Notes under the pieces: generated by a model
The model's input: the letters and a program-made list of their open reading frames with translations, nothing else
The model's database searches: none
Told to the model about the DNA's origin: nothing
Assembly (NCBI GenBank): GCA_963669265.1
Contig: OY769916.1
Coordinates: 806,001-870,000, forward strand
Direction of reading: 5' to 3'
Source of the DNA: SZUA-547 sp963669265
GTDB taxonomy: Bacteria; Pseudomonadota; Alphaproteobacteria; Rhodobacterales; Rhodobacteraceae
Length of the DNA stretch: 64,000 nt
Translations under genes and position numbers: made by a program
In this document: piece after piece, positions 59,184 to 64,000 of the stretch
How positions within the stretch are numbered: the stretch's first letter is position 1
How the letters are laid out: each line of letters starts with the position of its first letter

Positions 59184-60460
59184 CACTCGCGATCTTTCTC
59201 GGCGTCCTGTTGCTGGGAATTCTACTTGGCATTCCGGTGGCGTTCTCTTTGCTGCTGAGCGCCATGGTGTTGATGTTGCATCTGGATTTGTTCAGCGCCG
59301 ACATTCTGGCGCAATCCTTGATCAACGGCATCGACAGCTTCCCTCTCTTGGCCATTCCATTCTTTCTGGTCGCGGGCGAGGTCATGTCGGCGGGTGGTTT
59401 GGCCAAGCGCATTGTGCGTCTCGCGATGGCCCTGCTGGGACATCGCAAGGGCGGCCTCGGTTTCGTGGCGATCTTCACGTCTGTGTTGCTGGCCGGTCTT
59501 TCGGGATCGGCGGTGGCTGACGCCGCGGCCCTTTCCAGCATGCTCTACCCGATGATGGCGAAAGCCAGTTATCCGGAGGGCCGATCCGCAGGGCTTTTGG
59601 CCGCCGGCGGCATCATCGCGCCCGTCATACCCCCGTCCCTGCCCCTCATTCTGATCGGCGTCGCCGGCAATATTTCGATCGCCAAGCTTTTCGTCGGCGG
59701 CATCGTTCCGGGTCTGATGATGGGCGCGACGCTTTTCATCGTCTGGAGCTTTCTTGTTCGCAAAGAGGACCTGGAAGTGCTGCCGAAGGCGTCAGGGAAA
59801 GAGCGGCTTCTGGCGCTTCGCGACGGCTTCTGGGCGCTGTTGCTTCCCATCATCATCATTGGCGGCATTCGATTTGGAATCTTCACGCCAACCGAGGCTG
59901 CGGTGGTTGCGGCCGTCTACGCCATCGCCGTCTCTATGATCGTCTACAGGGAACTGTCTTCCAAAGATCTCTACCACGTGTTGGTCGCCGCGGCGCGATC
60001 GACCGCCATGGTGATGTTCCTGGTCGGCTGCGCCATTGTCGCCGCCTGGATGATCACCATCGCCCAACTTCCGCAGCAGCTCGCCTCGATGCTCGCGCCG
60101 TTGATCGAGTCGCCGCGCCTGCTCATGGCCGCAATCATGATCATCGTCTTCCTTGTTGGAATGGTCATGGACCTCGGCCCGTCGGTGCTGATCCTCGCTC
60201 CACTGCTCATGCCTGTGATTAAAATGGCGGGGATCGATCCGGTTTACTTCGGCCTGATGTTCATCATCAACGCCTCGATCGGCCTCATCACGCCGCCGGT
60301 CGGAAACGTCTTGAACGTCGTTTGCGGTGTGTCGGGCGTCGCAATGTCCAGAGCCGTCAAAGGGGTCGCCCCCTTTGTTCTCGCTTACATCGTCCTGCTC
60401 GCGCTCTTCGTCGCGTTCCCCAGCATCATCATCGTCCCGATGAAAATTCTCATTGGTTAA
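59180..60460 (+). CDS. dctM: TRAP transporter large membrane subunit
   Basis: A 426-residue DctM protein with about 12 hydrophobic segments. SFPLLAIPFFLVAGEVMSAGG, GLSGSAVADAAALSSML, GGIIAPVIPPSLPLILIGV and INASIGLITPPVGNVLNVV belong to the duplicated hairpin regions that form the elevator transport core. ATG 59180 overlaps dctQ; in-frame upstream codons to 59048 lie inside dctQ. Length is normal. Confidence 0.93.
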   Translation: MTLAIFLGVLLLGILLGIPVAFSLLLSAMVLMLHLDLFSADILAQSLINGIDSFPLLAIPFFLVAGEVMSAGGLAKRIVRLAMALLGHRKGGLGFVAIFTSVLLAGLSGSAVADAAALSSMLYPMMAKASYPEGRSAGLLAAGGIIAPVIPPSLPLILIGVAGNISIAKLFVGGIVPGLMMGATLFIVWSFLVRKEDLEVLPKASGKERLLALRDGFWALLLPIIIIGGIRFGIFTPTEAAVVAAVYAIAVSMIVYRELSSKDLYHVLVAAARSTAMVMFLVGCAIVAAWMITIAQLPQQLASMLAPLIESPRLLMAAIMIIVFLVGMVMDLGPSVLILAPLLMPVIKMAGIDPVYFGLMFIINASIGLITPPVGNVLNVVCGVSGVAMSRAVKGVAPFVLAYIVLLALFVAFPSIIIVPMKILIG

Positions 60461-60478
60461 AATAAAGGGAGGAGACCC

Positions 60479-61456
60479 ATGTACCGTATCGTTCAATCCA
60501 TCGCCGTAGCGGCGTCTATCGCTCTCGCAGCGACAAGTCTCAGCGCGGAAACGCGTTTGAAATTCGGACATCCTGCGCCGGAGACGGATTTGTCTCATGA
60601 AATGGCGCTCATGTTCGCCGAGAAAGTGAAAGCGGCCACCAATGGCTCCGTCACGATTGACGTGTTTCCGAATGGCCAGCTGGGTTCAGACAGCCAGCTG
60701 ATCGACGGCGTGCGCTCCGGCATCATCGACTTCGAGCTCTCGGGCCTGAACAACTTTACCGGCATGGTGCCCGAGGCGGGCGCCTTCACACTGCCTTTCA
60801 TGTTCCCAAGCCGCGAAGTCGCCTACAAAGTTCTGGATGGAGACGTCGGCCAGAGCGTCTTCACGGATCTGGAGGAGTTTGGCCTCAAGGGCCTTGGATA
60901 TCCGGAAAACGGCTATCGCAACATCACTACGAACAAGGGCCCGGTGCGCGTGCCTGCAGATCTGGCTGGCGTACAGATGCGCGTGAACAACTCGCGCGCG
61001 CTGAATGATCTGTTCGCGGAATTGGACGCCAATCCGCAGCAGATTCCGGTCTCTGAACTCTACACCGCATTGGAGACCGGCGTTGTAAACGCGCAGGATC
61101 ATCCGATCTGGGTGGTCCGCGCCTTCAAGTTCTACGAAGTCCAGAAATATCTCAGCCTGTCGCAACACGCCTACTCCGCTCTGACCCTGGTTATGAATCT
61201 GGACCGGTTCAACAGCCTGACTGAAGACGAGCAGAACGCCATCACGGCGGCGGCGGACGAAGTCGTGGCGTTCCAGCGCACCGCGATCAAGGCGGCCGAG
61301 GAAGAGAATATCGCCTGGCTTCAGGAGCAAGGGGTGGAGGTCAACCGCGACGTGGACGCGGCGGCCTTTCAGGAAGCGGCGAAGCCAGTTTGGAGCAACT
61401 TTATCGAGGCCAACGGCGACACCTTGATCAACGCCATCCTTGAAGCTTCAAAATGA
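60479..61456 (+). CDS. dctP: TRAP transporter periplasmic binding protein
   Basis: A 325-residue DctP-type protein with a signal peptide of about 23 residues (ending SLSA before ETRLKFGH). LKFGHPAPETDLSHEMALMFAEKV is the usual first segment. The ligand-binding Arg region RVPADLAGVQMRVNNSRALNDLF and ALETGVVNAQDHPI are present. GGGAGGAG precedes ATG 60479. The P gene comes last in dctQMP, an unusual but known order. The ligand is an organic or sugar acid, not further defined. Confidence 0.92.
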   Translation: MYRIVQSIAVAASIALAATSLSAETRLKFGHPAPETDLSHEMALMFAEKVKAATNGSVTIDVFPNGQLGSDSQLIDGVRSGIIDFELSGLNNFTGMVPEAGAFTLPFMFPSREVAYKVLDGDVGQSVFTDLEEFGLKGLGYPENGYRNITTNKGPVRVPADLAGVQMRVNNSRALNDLFAELDANPQQIPVSELYTALETGVVNAQDHPIWVVRAFKFYEVQKYLSLSQHAYSALTLVMNLDRFNSLTEDEQNAITAAADEVVAFQRTAIKAAEEENIAWLQEQGVEVNRDVDAAAFQEAAKPVWSNFIEANGDTLINAILEASK

Positions 61457-61463
61457 CTTATCG

Positions 61464-61494
61464 AAGGGGCATGCGGAAATCGCGCGCCCCTTTT
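61464..61494 (+). terminator. Rho-independent terminator of the TRAP operon
   Basis: AAGGGGC (61464-61470) pairs with GCCCCTT (61486-61492) around a loop that itself contains GCG/CGC pairing, followed by TT. It begins 8 bp after the dctP stop codon and fits an intrinsic terminator. Confidence 0.7.
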
Positions 61495-61862
61495 GCCTAT
61501 TTCAAGCTCTGGCGTAAGCCGGCGCAATTTGAAAGAGTACAATATCGACAGGGACAGGGTTCGGCGGCGCATGAGAGAGCGGCGGTCGCCGGCAGCTTCG
61601 ATCCGGCATACCTCAAATACCAAGATTGAATTCTTCGACGAATGCGTGGCCTATGTCGTCGCTGCATAGCATCAGATAGTATTGAGTCAGTTCCCATTCA
61701 CACACATTCGCTAGGCATCTCTACGTGCTCCTCATCCTCACACAGCGATGACGCGTCGAGCAAAGAAGTGCCTAGAATCTCAGCGCAAGCGACAGTTCCC
61801 AGAAGTGAACATCGGAGCGACAAGGTTTAGATCGAGCGGACCGATTTAAACTTGCTCGTCTC
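61495..61862. other. Intergenic region between convergent TRAP and Tct operons
   Basis: About 370 bp, less GC-rich than the neighbours. I see no gene with a good start and ribosome site; short frames on either strand do not resemble known proteins. It may be a decayed remnant or simply spacer. No repeat or RNA gene was recognised. Confidence 0.4.
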
Positions 61863-63362
61863 TTACTCACCCGAAGACTTCATCGGCGACCGTTGCTTAG
61901 CGCCAAACCGCATCAGGCTCGGTCCGAAAAGCGCCAAAGCCGTCAGCACAAAGAAGAACAGAGTCAGCGGGCGGGCGAACATCAGCCACCATTGCTCATT
62001 CAGCATCACCATCGACTGACCCAACCGTTGCTCCAGCATGCCGCCCAGGATCAAGCCGATCGCCAGCGGCACGACAGAGAACCCATAACGGCGCATGAAG
62101 AAGCCGAGGACGCCGGAAATCAGCGCGACCCACACGTCGAACATCGACTGATCCAGCGCATAGGCCCCCACGATCGAAAACACGAAGACGCAAGGCCAGA
62201 GCAACTGGACAGGGATGAGTGTGAAGCGCGCAAATAATTTTGCGCCGCGCAGCCCCATGAAAAAGAACAGAATATTCACGAGCATCATCGACCAGAAAAT
62301 CGCATAGGCGAAATCGGCCTGCTCGGTGAACATGGCCGGTCCGGGGCGCAATCCATGCACCATCAACCCGGCCAGAATGACCGCGGCGGTGGCGGATCCT
62401 GGAATGCCCAACGCGAGTGTCGGCACCATCGCGCCGCCAGTGGCCGAGTTGTTGGCCGCCTCTGAGCCAGCGACACCTTCGATCGCGCCCTTGCCGAACT
62501 CCTCCGGATTGCGGGACCAGCGCTTGGCCTCGTTATAGCCGATCATCGAAGCCACGGTCGCGCCCTCGGCCGGCAGAATCCCGATGAACGTGCCGATCCC
62601 TGATGACCGCAAGATCGTCCGCCATGTCTTGCGATAATCGTCGCGACTGGGCAAATCGATGGTCTTCATCTGCACGGTTTTGCGTTGAATATGCAGGCTG
62701 GATGCCTGCACCAGAAGCTCTGAAATGCCGAAAACGCCAATCATTACGGGGACGAACCCGATCCCTTCGTAAAGCTCGTAGGAACCGAAGGTGAACCGCT
62801 CCACGGTCGTCAGATTGTCAACGCCCACAAGTGCGAAGAAGATCCCCAAGCCTCCGGCGATCAGGTTTTTGAGCGGCGAGCCGTCGCCGATGGAGGCCAG
62901 CATCGACAGGCCGAACAGCGTCAGGGCGAAGTATTCCGGTGGCGAGAAGTTATAGGCCGCGCGCGCCAGCAAAGGCGCCGCCAGCATCAGGCAGAGCACG
63001 CTGAAGACGCCGCCGATGGTCGAAGCGACCACCGCCATTCCGAGCGCACGGCCCGCCTCGCCCCGCTGCGCCAGTGGATAGCCGTCGAGGCATGTCGTGG
63101 CGCTGGCCGCCGTGCCGGGCGTGTTGATCAGGATCGCCGTGATGGCGCCGGCGAAGGTCGCCGAGCAATAGATCGCCGTCAGAATCGCGATCGCCGGCAC
63201 CGGCTCCATCGTCAAGGTGAACGGTAGCAGAAGCGCGGCCCCGGTCGTCGCGTTGAGGCCCGGCAATGCGCCGATGACAACGCCGCCAATCGTGGCCGCG
63301 AGGAGCAACGCCAGCAGATAGGGGTCGCCCAGCGCCATCAGGCCATTGAGAACAGGATCCAT
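61863..63362 (-). CDS. tctA: Tripartite tricarboxylate transporter large membrane subunit
   Basis: A 499-residue TctA protein with about 11-12 membrane segments. GALPGLNATTGAALLLPFT and GILPAEGATVASMIGYNEAKRWS are the paired conserved substrate-site motifs, with SEAANNSATGGAMVPTLALGIPGSATAAV (read in two parts). It imports a carboxylate with Na+ or H+, together with TctB and the TctC binding protein. The start is directly next to the tctB stop. The gene is convergent with the TRAP operon. Confidence 0.94.
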   Translation of the reverse strand: MDPVLNGLMALGDPYLLALLLAATIGGVVIGALPGLNATTGAALLLPFTLTMEPVPAIAILTAIYCSATFAGAITAILINTPGTAASATTCLDGYPLAQRGEAGRALGMAVVASTIGGVFSVLCLMLAAPLLARAAYNFSPPEYFALTLFGLSMLASIGDGSPLKNLIAGGLGIFFALVGVDNLTTVERFTFGSYELYEGIGFVPVMIGVFGISELLVQASSLHIQRKTVQMKTIDLPSRDDYRKTWRTILRSSGIGTFIGILPAEGATVASMIGYNEAKRWSRNPEEFGKGAIEGVAGSEAANNSATGGAMVPTLALGIPGSATAAVILAGLMVHGLRPGPAMFTEQADFAYAIFWSMMLVNILFFFMGLRGAKLFARFTLIPVQLLWPCVFVFSIVGAYALDQSMFDVWVALISGVLGFFMRRYGFSVVPLAIGLILGGMLEQRLGQSMVMLNEQWWLMFARPLTLFFFVLTALALFGPSLMRFGAKQRSPMKSSGE

Positions 63363-63833
63363 CTATTCGTACCAAATGTTGGTGAGCAGGCCGCGCGGAA
63401 AGCGGATCTCAAACACCATGTCGAAGAGGAAAAAGATCGCGACGGGCACGACAAGTCCCATGACCGCAAGAACGATCACCCGACGCTCGCCCCAATATGC
63501 GGCCAAAGCGGCGGCGAAGACCGCCAATGCGAGAAACAGGTCGATTGACGTCAGAAGCGCGAAGACGACGAACAGAGCGATCGTGCCCAGCGTCGTTCCA
63601 TGCAGCTTCTCTTTGACGCGCACTGGGTCGATCCACATCATCACGAGCGTCAAGACCACGATCGCCGCCAACAAGAGCTGTGGAAAGTCAGATGGTTGAA
63701 TGCCCCGCTTCAGCACAGGCGGCATCGTCTTGAACATCGTCGTCAGCCAAAAGGCGGCGGCGCAGAACAGGATTATCAGGGCGGGGATCAGCCAGCTTTC
63801 GAACTGGCGGCGCGGCTCTGGTGTCCGAGGCAT
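63363..63833 (-). CDS. tctB: Tripartite tricarboxylate transporter small membrane subunit
   Basis: A 156-residue TctB protein with four predicted membrane helices (about 15-32, 50-68, 85-110, 118-142). The KRGIQPSDFPQLLLAAIVVL region is typical of the family. It abuts tctA. ATG 63833 has only a weak GAGAG nearby, just after the T-run of an upstream hairpin. TctC lies upstream. Confidence 0.88.
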   Translation of the reverse strand: MPRTPEPRRQFESWLIPALIILFCAAAFWLTTMFKTMPPVLKRGIQPSDFPQLLLAAIVVLTLVMMWIDPVRVKEKLHGTTLGTIALFVVFALLTSIDLFLALAVFAAALAAYWGERRVIVLAVMGLVVPVAIFFLFDMVFEIRFPRGLLTNIWYE

Positions 63834-63844
63834 TGGCGTCTCTC

Positions 63845-63867
63845 AAAAAAAGGGGCGCAGCCCTTTT
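63845..63867 (-). terminator. Hairpin with T-run between tctC and tctB
   Basis: On the minus strand AAAAGGG-CTGCGC-CCCTTTT is followed by TTT. This is a good intrinsic terminator lying inside an operon, 28 bp after the tctC stop, so it probably attenuates tctBA expression relative to the binding protein. Confidence 0.65.
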
Positions 63868-63895
63868 ACGGACCGCGCCCTGGAGGATCAGGTCG

Positions 63896-64000
63896 TCAAA
63901 TAAAGCCGAGCTCTTTGAGCGCTGCTTCCATCTCCTCAACCGTGGTCTGGATCTGCGGTCCCCAGACGTCCGAACCCGCCACTGACGTGCTGTCGAGACC
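63896..64000 (-). CDS. tctC: Tripartite tricarboxylate transporter binding protein, C-terminal end
   Basis: The last 34 residues of a protein whose start is outside the window. They end VEEMEAALKELGFI, a common C-terminus of TctC-type periplasmic binding proteins (MEAxLKELGL-like). The position directly upstream of tctB and tctA supports the call. The signal peptide and ligand-binding lobes cannot be seen. Confidence 0.7.
   Translation of the reverse strand, partial: GLDSTSVAGSDVWGPQIQTTVEEMEAALKELGFI

Noticed and set aside
61571..61669. Possible peptide or C-terminal gene remnant ending FFDECVAYVVAA
   Set aside because: Only about 33 codons, no ribosome site and no recognised family; not strong enough to call a pseudogene.
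1..64000. Search for tRNA, rRNA, CRISPR arrays, insertion sequences, phage genes and integration sites
   Set aside because: None recognised by eye on either strand. Small RNAs and riboswitches cannot be excluded without covariance-model searches.

Overview
The window is a GC-rich stretch of a bacterial chromosome or large replicon. It is almost fully coding and built from tightly packed catabolic and transport operons. The gene set suggests an alphaproteobacterium near the Rhodobacterales/roseobacter group: an smo-type sorbitol/mannitol operon whose dehydrogenase reads very like Rhodobacter SmoS, a choline-O-sulfate/choline operon, heterotetrameric sarcosine oxidase, and TRAP and Tct transporters. 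That assignment is inference from gene families. I see no rRNA, tRNA, CRISPR array, insertion sequence or phage gene.

Layout. 3-920: C-terminal part of a ROK-type regulator. 948-10878: polyol operon (solute-binding protein, two permeases, ATPase, sorbitol dehydrogenase, mannitol dehydrogenase, and a HAD phosphatase fused to a ribulokinase-like FGGY kinase) with a divergent SorC-type regulator. 10889-13351: 5-oxoprolinase pxpABC. 13702-16845: an isolated cassette of two CesT-like type III secretion chaperones and a 585-residue effector-like protein that appears to carry an RGS-like domain, plus a small convergent gene. 17067-31012: galactoside regulon (ABC importer, IclR regulator, GH36 alpha-galactosidase, GH42 beta-galactosidase, and enzymes for the De Ley-Doudoroff route from galactose to pyruvate and glyceraldehyde-3-phosphate). 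31308-36366: an unassigned P-loop NTPase, a degenerate ABC protein and a two-component system. 36463-43986: choXWV-betCBA for uptake and oxidation of choline sulfate and choline to glycine betaine. 44148-44447: small Arg/Asp-rich secreted protein. 44556-55865: a long coupled run of soxBDAG, an MmgE/PrpD protein, a polar amino acid ABC importer and an aspartase-family lyase, with a divergent RpiR regulator. 57059-61456: LacI regulator, GlcG-like protein and a TRAP transporter. 61863-64000: tripartite tricarboxylate transporter (tctA, tctB, end of tctC).

Most of the window is a nutrient-acquisition region in which each transporter sits with its enzymes and its own regulator (SorC, IclR, RpiR, LacI); palindromes or repeats near four of the control regions look like operators. 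The two segments that do not fit this pattern are the most interesting. One is the chaperone/RGS-effector cassette at 13.7-16.8 kb, which suggests interaction with a eukaryotic host. The other is the sox/MmgE-PrpD/ABC/aspartase operon at 44.6-55.9 kb, whose composition suggests catabolism of an N-substituted amino dicarboxylate rather than sarcosine alone.
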